NCBI GenBank assembly: GCA_964537555.1 | Contig: CAZIAD010000052.1 | Coordinates: 1 to 23,005 of the forward strand | From: CAYRWR01 sp964537555 | GTDB lineage: Bacteria; Spirochaetota; Brevinematia; Brevinematales; CAYRWR01 | Length of the DNA: 23,005 nucleotides | Direction of reading: 5' to 3' | Part shown: piece by piece, positions 1 to 7,178 of the stretch | Numbering within the stretch: position 1 is the stretch's first letter | Layout of the letters: every line of letters starts with the position of its first letter | The notes under the pieces: generated by a model | Database searches by the model: none | Told to the model about the DNA's origin: nothing | Seen by the model: the letters and a program-made list of their open reading frames with translations, nothing else | Position numbers and translations under genes: made by a program

Positions 1-28
1 CTTGATCGGCATAGAATTTTCATCATGT

Positions 29-52
29 GTATAATATTATGTATAATAATAT
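29..52. repeat. AT-rich imperfect 12-bp tandem repeat upstream of the copper cluster
   Basis: Two adjacent 12-bp units, 29-40 and 41-52, both start GTATAAT and differ in only a few bases; 31-40 is also a perfect palindrome (ATAATATTAT). Each unit contains a TATAAT hexamer (30-35 and 42-47) that could act as a -10 element, but no well-spaced -35 box was found. It lies about 100 bp before the first gene, so it may be promoter or operator DNA. No CopY- or CsoR-type operator could be recognised. Confidence 0.3.
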
Positions 53-148
53 AAATGTCTCATTTAGGCAAGCGCAATGGCCAAAAAAACAGGCTTTTAA
101 ATGGCACGTAAATTGCTTTAATTAAGATTACAGAGCAAGGAGGTCAAT

Positions 149-403
149 ATGTGGAATCATATGATCGCACTGGGCCCGGACTCCTGGAACCAGGTAGGAG
201 GCATTATAATGTGGATATTAATTATAGTACTGATAGCAGCAGCCGTATTCTGGCTGATCAGGACAGGGAGTACCGGTATATCAGGAGGGCAATCTCAATC
301 AGACCCAATAGAGATTATCCGCAGAAGATTTGCCAAGGGTGAAATTACCCGGGATGAATATTTATCCCTCAAACAGGAACTGGATAAAGAAGTAAGAAAG
401 TAA
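149..403 (+). CDS. Small membrane protein with C-terminal SHOCT domain
   Basis: This 84-residue protein has an N-terminal membrane helix at about residues 18-38, followed by a Gly/Ser linker and a SHOCT (short C-terminal) domain at about 52-82. The domain is recognised by the DPIEIIRRRFAKGEI run and the TRDEYLSLKQEL run. SHOCT peptides are common beside metal-export genes and are thought to mediate oligomerisation or membrane tethering, but their exact role is not settled. The ATG follows a strong AAGGAGGT ribosome-binding site (about 137-145). It opens the copper cluster, 30 bp before the Met/His-rich periplasmic protein, so co-transcription is likely. A link to copper handling is inferred from neighbours only. 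Confidence 0.8.
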   Translation: MWNHMIALGPDSWNQVGGIIMWILIIVLIAAAVFWLIRTGSTGISGGQSQSDPIEIIRRRFAKGEITRDEYLSLKQELDKEVRK

Positions 404-433
404 GGTTATTAGATCCAAAATTTAGGAGGAACA

Positions 434-1069
434 ATGAAGAAGAAAAATGCAATGGCCTTAGCCATAATCACAGTAGCAGGGATAATAGGGATAGCATTCG
501 CAGCACCAGGCCATCACGCCCCTAATGTCCAAAAACAAGAAGGCCATCATATGATGAACATGGATGGAAACAAACATGAAATGGCTGAGTGTGGAGATAT
601 GATGGGAATGCATACTGAAGGGATGATGCAGGATATGAAATATTCCATGAGTCTCCATATGTATCTGGGCTTGCATGAGGATTTCCACAGTGAGATGAGC
701 AAGATCAATACTGACACCCATAGCAAAACCGAAAAACTCATCAAGCAGATAGCTGATAACCGTAAAGTATTAGATGATCTTTTTAAGCAGGATAACCCGG
801 ATCAGAAAAAGATTTTAAAACTGATCCAGGACAATGAGACGGCCCATTCCACTATTATGGGAATCCATTTGGAAGCGAAAAAACAAAAAATGGCCTTAAT
901 GGAGAAACACCATCAAGATGTGAATAAGAAGACTTCAGACTGGCTTAAAAAAGCTGAAAAGGATAAAACTGAGCTCGAAAAGTATATCAAATATGTAAAA
1001 ACTCACTCCTCCGAAAACGGCCATTCCATGCATGGCAACAGCATGGATGACATGGGACACCATAAGTAA
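434..1069 (+). CDS. Periplasmic Met/His-rich metal-binding protein, Spy/CpxP/ZraP-like
   Basis: The 211-residue product begins with a clear signal peptide (charged KKK, hydrophobic core, AFA at 21-23), so the mature protein should be periplasmic. Right after the cleavage site and again at the C-terminus are clusters of histidine and methionine (HHAPN, GHHMMNMDG, MMGMHTEGMMQDM, HSMHGNSMDDMGHHK), typical of proteins that bind Cu(I)/Ag(I). The middle, about residues 75-190, is long, charged and helical. It resembles the metal-resistance/Spy-like helical hairpins, although the LTxxQ signature of true Spy/CpxP is not visible. Its ribosome-binding site is AGGAGGA, 4 bases before the ATG. A likely role is sequestering or sensing metal that the CopB-like ATPase exports. 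Family assignment is by architecture. Confidence 0.7.
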   Translation: MKKKNAMALAIITVAGIIGIAFAAPGHHAPNVQKQEGHHMMNMDGNKHEMAECGDMMGMHTEGMMQDMKYSMSLHMYLGLHEDFHSEMSKINTDTHSKTEKLIKQIADNRKVLDDLFKQDNPDQKKILKLIQDNETAHSTIMGIHLEAKKQKMALMEKHHQDVNKKTSDWLKKAEKDKTELEKYIKYVKTHSSENGHSMHGNSMDDMGHHK

Positions 1070-1082
1070 TACCCATTCTAAC

Positions 1083-1140
1083 GGAACACAGAGGGGCACT
1101 TCCCCCGAAGCCAAACTCTCTGTGTTCCCCTTATTTTTTA
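1083..1140 (+). terminator. Intrinsic terminator between the Met/His-rich gene and copZ
   Basis: GGAACACAGAG at 1083-1093 pairs perfectly with CTCTGTGTTCC at 1118-1128, an 11-bp stem with a 24-nt loop. It is followed by CCTTATTTTTTATAATTTT. It sits 14 bp after the upstream stop and 36 bp before the copZ start, so it may cut transcription of the downstream copper genes or act as a partial (polar) terminator. Confidence 0.75.
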
Positions 1141-1163
1141 TAATTTTAATCAGGAGGCTGGAA

Positions 1164-1403
1164 ATGAAAGAAATCATCTTAAATATTGAGGGTATGACCT
1201 GCCAGGGCTGTATGAATACTGTTAAAATGCACATTAACAACATCATCGAATATGGAGAGGTGGAACTGGAACTAGTGCCGGGTAGTGCGGACATTATCTG
1301 CGATGATGATGTGGACTTCAGAGATATCATCGATGAAATTAACCATAATACAAACTACCATGCCTCTTTTGTGGAGGAAAATGAGGTGGAAGATTATGTA
1401 TAG
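1164..1403 (+). CDS. copZ: CopZ-like heavy-metal-associated (HMA) copper chaperone
   Basis: This 79-residue protein is a single HMA ferredoxin-like domain with the metal-binding motif GMTCQGC (cysteines 13 and 16). Such proteins carry Cu(I) in the cytosol and hand it to P1B ATPases. The ATG at 1164 is chosen because it follows CAGGAGGCTG; the reading frame is open further upstream to 1032, but that extension runs through the terminator and resembles nothing. The C-terminal part is unusually acidic (DDDVD, EENEVEDYV). The downstream CopB-like ATPase has no HMA domain of its own, so this free chaperone may supply that function. Its stop overlaps the next gene's start by 8 bp, suggesting translational coupling. 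Confidence 0.85.
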   Translation: MKEIILNIEGMTCQGCMNTVKMHINNIIEYGEVELELVPGSADIICDDDVDFRDIIDEINHNTNYHASFVEENEVEDYV

Positions 1404-1788
1404 CAGAGTAAAAACCAAGCTGGCAGTGATGAGTTTGTTTGTATTTGCCGGATTATTCTTTCCTTCTTCAGGTTATCCACATGGAGGAGAGGCTCATTAT
1501 AGGACAAATATAATCACAAATATAGTCAATACAGCCACAGGAGAAGTACTGGATACTTCCAAAAACATGGCTGTCCAAACAGCTATAGAAGGGCCTAAGC
1601 CAGAAGCCCTGCATATACTGACGGTGATTCTGGGAATAATTACGTTCTCATTACTTACGCTTAACATTGTGATCGGGTTTTTACGTTGGAAAAAGATACT
1701 CCCCTGGAAGATGAAGGCGCATAAGTACATAGGCCTGGCTACCTGGATTACCGCTGTTATTCATGCCGCATTAGTTTTATTTTTTTAG
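1396..1788 (+). CDS. Small membrane protein with two C-terminal helices and cytochrome-b-like histidine spacing
   Basis: The start at 1396 (130 residues) is chosen because GAGGTGGA precedes it and it gives a proper signal sequence or anchor (about 9-24). Next comes a short exported segment with PHGGEAH (H29, H34). Two membrane helices follow, about 71-97 and 108-130. The second reads AHKYIGLATW...VIHAAL, with H109 and H123 14 residues apart and a Gly in between, as in heme-binding helices of cytochrome b and ferric-reductase-like proteins. H73 begins the first helix. Only two helices are present, so a complete heme site would need dimerisation or a partner. It is translationally coupled to copZ. 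Heme binding is inference; a non-heme copper-handling membrane protein is an alternative. Confidence 0.6.
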   Translation: MYSRVKTKLAVMSLFVFAGLFFPSSGYPHGGEAHYRTNIITNIVNTATGEVLDTSKNMAVQTAIEGPKPEALHILTVILGIITFSLLTLNIVIGFLRWKKILPWKMKAHKYIGLATWITAVIHAALVLFF

Positions 1789-1804
1789 GATAGGAGGGAA
1801 TGTA

Positions 1805-1997
1805 ATGAGTTATGCATTGACTAGAACGATATCAGGAAAAATAGATCAAGTTGAATTTAATATCAGAAACGAACTTTTTAAAGAAGGATTTGGGATACTT
1901 ACTGACTGCATCAATGCCTGAGGTCAGAAACCCTGATCTTATGATGATAGCCCATGATATTAAGAGAGAATTACATAAATCAATAGAATCTTTGTAA
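1805..1997 (+). pseudogene. DUF302 protein gene with internal out-of-frame deletion
   Basis: From ATG 1805 the frame reads MSYALTRTISGKIDQVEFNI and continues to FKEGFGILTD, like the start of DUF302 proteins, then stops at TGA 1919-1921 after 38 codons. In the +1-shifted frame, 1908-1997 encodes ASMPEVRNPDLMMIAHDIKR and ends ELHKSIESL, like the C-terminal helix of DUF302 proteins. The middle of the domain (about 60 residues in the usual length) is missing at the join near 1900-1910. The ribosome-binding site TAGGAGGG is intact and the ends are well preserved, so the loss looks recent, or it is a sequencing or assembly deletion. DUF302 genes are frequent companions of metal-resistance operons. 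The 38-residue peptide may still be translated. Confidence 0.7.
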
Positions 1998-2012
1998 AAA
2001 GAGGAGATAACT

Positions 2013-4094
2013 ATGGATCACCAGAAACACGCGGAACACAATCATCATAACCAGGAATCTCATCATTCAGATACACATCATTCAGAACATAATGATATGC
2101 ATGGCCATCAAAAGCAAAAAGGCCATCACAATCATCATGACCACCATAAAATAATGGTGCAGGATTTCAAAAAGAGGTTTTGGATATCACTCATTGTGAC
2201 TATTCCAGTGCTGGCCCTTTCACCTATGATACAGTCATTCTTTAAGTTTTCACTGGATTTTGCGGGGCGTAACTATGTACTCTTTGCCTTATCCAGCTTT
2301 GTGTTTTTCTTTGGCGGATGGCCTTTTCTTAAGGGCCTGTTTTCAGAGCTGAAACAGAAGCAACCGGGAATGATGACCCTGATAGCGATTGCCATTTCCG
2401 TAGCTTATTTCTATAGCGGAGCAGTCGTATTCGGCCTGGTAGGAAAGATGTTCTTTTGGGAATTGGTCACACTGGTCGACATCATGCTCTTGGGGCATTG
2501 GGTGGAGATGAAATCCGTGCTGGGGGCCTCCCGGGCTCTGGAATTATTGGTAGAGATGCTGCCAGCGGAAGCCCACATGGTCCATGGCGGCCATGTCATG
2601 GATGTCAAGGTCGAAGACCTGAAGGTGGATAATGTCATTCTGATAAAACCCGGAGAAAAGATTCCCGCGGACGGTGTGGTCATCGAAGGGGAGAGTTATG
2701 TCAATGAATCTATGCTGACCGGTGAATCAAAACCGATCCTGAAAAAAATAGAGGATCTGGTAATAGGCGGATCGTTAAATGGCCAGGGTTCATTACATGT
2801 AAGAATAAAGAATACCGGCAGTGATTCTTACCTTAACAAAGTCATCACCTTAGTGCAGGAAGCTCAGAATTCCAAGTCAAAAACACAGCATCTTGCAGAT
2901 AAAGCGGCCAGGTGGTTAACCTTTATCGCACTTACAGTGGGTGTAGGTACTTTGATTGTCTGGCTGGCTTTAGGGAAGGATTTTGTGTTTGCTCTGGAGA
3001 GGATGGTGACTGTTATGGTCATCGCATGTCCGCATGCTCTGGGACTGGCTATTCCTCTGGTCGTGGGTATATCAACAGCGGTTAGTGCTCAGAATGGATT
3101 ACTGATCAGGAACAGGACTGCTTTTGAGAATTCCAGAAAAATCAGCGCCATAGTCTTTGATAAGACCGGCACGCTTACAGTAGGAGAGTTTGGCGTCAGT
3201 GATATCCACATGCTGGAGTCAGGATACAATAAGGATGAGATCCTGAATCTGGCTGCTTCTGTTGAACAATATTCAGAACACCCAATAGCTGAAAGTATTG
3301 TAAAATTTGCTAAATCTAAAAAAATAAAATTCCATAAAGTAAATGATTTTCAGGCTATCACGGGTAAAGGGGTAGAAGCAAAAATACAAGGGATGAGCAT
3401 CGAAGTAGTCAGCCCAGGCTATCTTATTGAAAAGAAGATTTCTGTACCCCAGAAGGGGCCGAAACAGGAAGATGAAACTCTGGTATTTGTGATAGTAAAC
3501 GGCCATCTCATGGCTTCTATTGCATTATCAGACCAGATCAGGCCCGAATCCGGGCCAGCCATTCAAGCCTTTAAGAAAATTGGCATCAAAGTCTACATGG
3601 CTACAGGTGATAATGAGGCAGTGGCAGCTTCTGTAAGTCAAAAACTGGGCCTGGATGGATATTATGCCCAGGTCTTACCCCATGAAAAACTTGAGATCAT
3701 CAAGGACTTACAGAGTAGGGGTGCATATGTGGCTATGACCGGTGATGGAGTGAATGATGCGCCGGCACTGGCCCAATCCAATGTCGGGATTGCCGTTGGG
3801 AGTGGTACTGATATTGCGGCAGAGACGGCAGATATTATTCTAGTAAATAGCAATCCCCGGGATATCCTGAACTTGATCTTGTTTGGAAAGGCCACCTATC
3901 GTAAAATGATACAGAATCTGGTTTGGGCAACTGCTTATAATGCTTTTGCAATCCCTTTAGCTGCAGGTGTCTTGTACTGGGCTGGATTTGTACTGGGGCC
4001 TGCTGTAGGGGCTGTATTCATGTCACTGAGCACCGTGATCGTGGCAATTAATGCCCAGCTCTTGAAAAAGAAGGTGAATTCACTTAAAATTTAG
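2013..4094 (+). CDS. copB: P1B-3-type (CPH) copper/silver-exporting P-type ATPase, CopB-like
   Basis: This 693-residue ATP-driven pump would export Cu or Ag across the inner membrane. Residues 1-47 form a histidine-rich tail with no HMA domain. Visible motifs are TGES (236-239, actuator), CPH at 339-341 in the metal-transport helix, the phosphorylation site DKTGTLT (D383), the HP dipeptide of the nucleotide-binding domain (H423, P424) and TGDGVNDAPA (from 576). CPH rather than CPC, together with the His-rich N-terminus, marks the P1B-3 or CopB group. Length is normal. The start follows AAAGAGGAGATAACT. It is the last and main gene of the copper cluster. Metal preference (Cu(I), Cu(II) or Ag(I)) cannot be read from the sequence. 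Confidence 0.92.
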   Translation: MDHQKHAEHNHHNQESHHSDTHHSEHNDMHGHQKQKGHHNHHDHHKIMVQDFKKRFWISLIVTIPVLALSPMIQSFFKFSLDFAGRNYVLFALSSFVFFFGGWPFLKGLFSELKQKQPGMMTLIAIAISVAYFYSGAVVFGLVGKMFFWELVTLVDIMLLGHWVEMKSVLGASRALELLVEMLPAEAHMVHGGHVMDVKVEDLKVDNVILIKPGEKIPADGVVIEGESYVNESMLTGESKPILKKIEDLVIGGSLNGQGSLHVRIKNTGSDSYLNKVITLVQEAQNSKSKTQHLADKAARWLTFIALTVGVGTLIVWLALGKDFVFALERMVTVMVIACPHALGLAIPLVVGISTAVSAQNGLLIRNRTAFENSRKISAIVFDKTGTLTVGEFGVSDIHMLESGYNKDEILNLAASVEQYSEHPIAESIVKFAKSKKIKFHKVNDFQAITGKGVEAKIQGMSIEVVSPGYLIEKKISVPQKGPKQEDETLVFVIVNGHLMASIALSDQIRPESGPAIQAFKKIGIKVYMATGDNEAVAASVSQKLGLDGYYAQVLPHEKLEIIKDLQSRGAYVAMTGDGVNDAPALAQSNVGIAVGSGTDIAAETADIILVNSNPRDILNLILFGKATYRKMIQNLVWATAYNAFAIPLAAGVLYWAGFVLGPAVGAVFMSLSTVIVAINAQLLKKKVNSLKI

Positions 4095-4210
4095 GCTTAA
4101 TTAAAGAATAGAACATTTTTAAGAATACTTAAAATGAAGTAATGCAGATTTCTTTAATGGTTTAGATTATTACTCCTTAAACCGGGAAATTTACTTAAAG
4201 GATGTAAAAC

Positions 4211-6253
4211 ATGAGACGAATATTAGAAATCATTTTTTTTGGAGTCAGGAGTTATCTTGATTATAAAAATTTTAATAGAAGCAAATCGGCTCCAGAGTCC
4301 CGATTCACCCTTCCCAAAAAATTTGTAGATGAAATTACAAAAATGGGGCCCACATTCATAAAAATGGGACAGGTCTTAAGTACACGTCCAGATGTCTTAC
4401 CTGACGCATATATTAGTGAGTTAAAGAAATTACAGGAAAATGTCCCCACCTTTAGCAGTGAAGAATCCCGGTTTATAGTTGAAACCGATTTTGGTAAACC
4501 CATTCAGGAAATATATAGAGAATTTCAATCTGATCCGGTGGCCTCAGCCTCTCTCTCTCAAGTACACTTTGCGGAATTACATGATGGTACACCGGTAGCA
4601 GTAAAAATCCAACGGCCTGGAATTACTAACATCATAAAAGAAGACATGCAGATATTTTCCACTATTCTTAAAGTCTTCAACTTTTTCTTTCCCCGATTTG
4701 TAAGGCGTACTAATATATTAAATGCATTTGAAGAGTTCAAGCGTTACACCCTCCGAGAATTAGATTTTATTCAGGAAGCTAAGGTCATAGAGCGTTTCCG
4801 GATAAATTTCTCCACCTGGAAAGATGTTGTATGCCCCATAGTTTATTGGGATTATACCTCAGATCGGATTTTAACAATGCAGCGCCTTTACGGTATGCGT
4901 CTACATGATGCTGTCGAACAGCTCTCAAATCCAGAAAAAGAAAAATTGTGTAGGCGTATAGCTGAAATTGAATTAAAAATGTTTATTTCTGATGCACTTT
5001 TTCATGCCGATCTGCATCCTGGAAATATCTTTTTTGGAAAAGAAGGAACTATATCTTTATTAGATTTTGGTATGTATGGAGAATTATCTATTCAGGAAAG
5101 AGATAACTTTGTATTGTATTGGCTCGCTGTGGTTCAGAACGAAGTACGTAAAGCATTTTATTACTTTAAGAGGCAATGTCGGGAATTGCCCGGTGCAAAT
5201 GAAGAACTATTTTATAAAAAATTTAAAGATATGGCGGAACAGTTTTATTCCTCCCGTCTGGTAGATGCATCACTTACAAAGGTATATATAAATATGATCA
5301 AGGCGGGATATAAATACGGCTTTCTTTTTCCATCGAATCTTCTGCTCCACGCAAAGGCACTCACTACTGCTGAATCCCTTTCTTTTGCTTTAGCGCCTGA
5401 TATGCGTTTTGAAGAAATTACAAGGCCAATTATCGCACGTGAATTTGCCCGATTGACCATTCAAGGCCCCAGATTATTAAACATTTTGGAAAAAAATATT
5501 CCAGAAATGCTTCTTTTAGGACAATTTTCGACTCAGGCAGATTTATATAAAAATGAAAAGGCAGCCGGGGGGAAAAGCTTTTTTTGGGATGCAATTTATG
5601 AGCGTATTATTCTAGAGCTGAGGAACTGGGAAAAGGATGCTCAGCTTTTCAAATCACTTTTAAATCCTTATGTGAGTTTAATATTAAATAAAAATATGTC
5701 TCCAAAACATACGGAAAAAATTCTCGATCGCGCCTGGGAGATGTTTACAAAGATGGAGCCAGAGATTGCTCCTCAAAGTACAATGGGAGCTACGGTAAAT
5801 ATGCATCTCGCAGCCGCTACTATCGCAATATACAGGTCTTTATTGGAAGTCGGATGCAAGAAAGATCAGGCTGCCACTTATATATATGATATCGGATGGA
5901 AAATATATAGCCGTATGGGGGAATGGCCCATGATCATTGCAGGGATATTCAGCAGTGATCCCCGAAAAAAAATGGAGCTGGCTACGCAGATGTTTCGTTG
6001 GGTTCCCTTCGGTCCCCCCGCATATGAATGGGAAGATGTCGATGCAGATGATAAAATTATAGCTTTTAACTGTACAAAATGTCCCATCGCAGATTATTTT
6101 TCCAGATTCCAGCTAAGCTGGCTTTGTTACCAGACATGGTGTAAGTTAGATTTTCCCCTGGCTGAACAGTGGGGTGGGCGACTGGACAGGTCAAACAGCA
6201 TCGCAGGAGGTGCGAAAATCTGTGATTTTCGCTGGAATCCGGGTAGTAGATAA
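4211..6253 (+). CDS. UbiB/ABC1 (ADCK-like) kinase-fold protein fused to an ATC-hydrolase-like C-terminal domain
   Basis: The N-terminal part of this 680-residue protein carries UbiB/ABC1 motifs: KMGQ (51-54) in the family-specific N-terminal extension, ASASLSQVH, VAVKIQRPG (K132), HADLHPGN (H265, D267) and DFG (285-287). These atypical kinases support quinone or lipid metabolism and bind ATP. Instead of the usual C-terminal membrane helices, residues about 470-680 resemble the L-2-amino-thiazoline-4-carboxylic acid hydrolase family (PF14196). The shared features are a long helical part (VNMHLAAATIAIYRSLLEVG) and a Cys-rich end with CTKC (621, 624), C639, WCKLDF (C644, D647), GRLDRS, AGGAK and CDFRW (C671). 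The frame is continuous with no visible break. The start follows AAAGGATG. Functions of both halves are inferred from motifs; the substrate is unknown. There is no quinone-biosynthesis gene nearby. Confidence 0.8.
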   Translation: MRRILEIIFFGVRSYLDYKNFNRSKSAPESRFTLPKKFVDEITKMGPTFIKMGQVLSTRPDVLPDAYISELKKLQENVPTFSSEESRFIVETDFGKPIQEIYREFQSDPVASASLSQVHFAELHDGTPVAVKIQRPGITNIIKEDMQIFSTILKVFNFFFPRFVRRTNILNAFEEFKRYTLRELDFIQEAKVIERFRINFSTWKDVVCPIVYWDYTSDRILTMQRLYGMRLHDAVEQLSNPEKEKLCRRIAEIELKMFISDALFHADLHPGNIFFGKEGTISLLDFGMYGELSIQERDNFVLYWLAVVQNEVRKAFYYFKRQCRELPGANEELFYKKFKDMAEQFYSSRLVDASLTKVYINMIKAGYKYGFLFPSNLLLHAKALTTAESLSFALAPDMRFEEITRPIIAREFARLTIQGPRLLNILEKNIPEMLLLGQFSTQADLYKNEKAAGGKSFFWDAIYERIILELRNWEKDAQLFKSLLNPYVSLILNKNMSPKHTEKILDRAWEMFTKMEPEIAPQSTMGATVNMHLAAATIAIYRSLLEVGCKKDQAATYIYDIGWKIYSRMGEWPMIIAGIFSSDPRKKMELATQMFRWVPFGPPAYEWEDVDADDKIIAFNCTKCPIADYFSRFQLSWLCYQTWCKLDFPLAEQWGGRLDRSNSIAGGAKICDFRWNPGSR

Positions 6254-6332
6254 AATTAAATTGTTTACACTGCCCTGGACTATAAAAACAAACGGTGCAC
6301 AGATTGGCCTATAGAGTCATTTAATGTACATC

Positions 6333-7178
6333 TCAGTAGGATGCAGGGGCCACACCTTTCAGTATAAAATTGCCTCCATGATAATATGCCGCATCATCTA
6401 TGTAGTAGTTGAGGTTGGTCATAAGGTAACCGGACCAGGCCCCATTGGAGTAATAATTCAAAGAGTACTGCTCGGATAAGCTAAGGTTCATGGTCAGAGT
6501 GCACCCTCTTTTCCATTGTGCGTCCAGGGGGAAATAATGTTCAATGGAGTAGATAGAGAGGCCCTTATGTGTCTTAAATAATGAAGTGAAATTAGTATAG
6601 GAAAGTGCAAGATAAGATTTCTGATAAAGGCCATGGGAGGGATCAAGGGCCAAGCAGGTTCTTGTCTTATTCAGTTCTTTACTTCGCTTTACGGTTTTTT
6701 GAAAATTTGTCCATGTGGTCTCATTGGTAGCTTTCAGGAAGAGCTCTCCTGATACATAAGGGGCCTTTTCAGTAAACATGGCGTTGAAAGTAATATTGGT
6801 CAGATCACCGGCATTTGTGGTTTTATCCCAAACTATACCGCTGCCCAGGTTTCGGGCAATCGACTCAAAATGAATATTGAGAATATAGCCATCATTGAGG
6901 TAATGATAGCTTCCTCCATGGCCCTGCATGGTAATCCAGCCTTCGTTAGATATACCATTGGCATTGAGGTCATTACTGATCTCAAAGTCTTCGACTATAA
7001 AGCGATATGTCCCATCTTCTAAGAGAGTTAAGGTACCGTACTCCATGTCATAAATAAGATCCTGGCTGAATCGTCCATCCCTGTCTGCCTGGAGGATGGT
7101 GCCCAGATCCAGGTCCAGTACAGGGGTACATCTGGCCAGGCTGAGTATCAACAGTATATTTGTAAATCTTTTTTTCAT
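6333..7178 (-). CDS. Secreted protein, paralog of the upstream lipoprotein; unknown function
   Basis: This 281-residue protein has a hydrophobic N-terminal signal ending LSLARC at Cys17. Arg just before the Cys is unusual for a lipobox, so lipidation is doubtful. It is not a recognised family, but it is clearly related to the neighbouring 299-residue protein. Both have a DGTY/DGSY strand, then an acidic loop (NDLNANGISNEGW here, 69-81; DSDGDGISNIGW there), then G.YHY, and both are rich in Ser, Thr, Tyr and Asn as in beta-sandwich surface proteins. Its ATG abuts the TAA of the upstream gene exactly, with GGGAGGTG inside that gene as ribosome-binding site, so the two are co-transcribed and translationally coupled. 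It ends 79 bp from the convergent UbiB-like gene; no clear terminator lies between them. Confidence 0.7.
   Translation of the reverse strand: MKKRFTNILLILSLARCTPVLDLDLGTILQADRDGRFSQDLIYDMEYGTLTLLEDGTYRFIVEDFEISNDLNANGISNEGWITMQGHGGSYHYLNDGYILNIHFESIARNLGSGIVWDKTTNAGDLTNITFNAMFTEKAPYVSGELFLKATNETTWTNFQKTVKRSKELNKTRTCLALDPSHGLYQKSYLALSYTNFTSLFKTHKGLSIYSIEHYFPLDAQWKRGCTLTMNLSLSEQYSLNYYSNGAWSGYLMTNLNYYIDDAAYYHGGNFILKGVAPASY

Noticed and set aside
1032..1163. Upstream extension of the copZ reading frame
   Set aside because: It overlaps the preceding gene's end and crosses an intrinsic terminator; the ATG at 1164 has its own ribosome-binding site and gives a normal HMA protein.
4117..4134. Hairpin TTTTAAG-AATA-CTTAAAA after the copper ATPase
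   Set aside because: The stem is almost all A/T and has no T run after it, so it is too weak to call a terminator.
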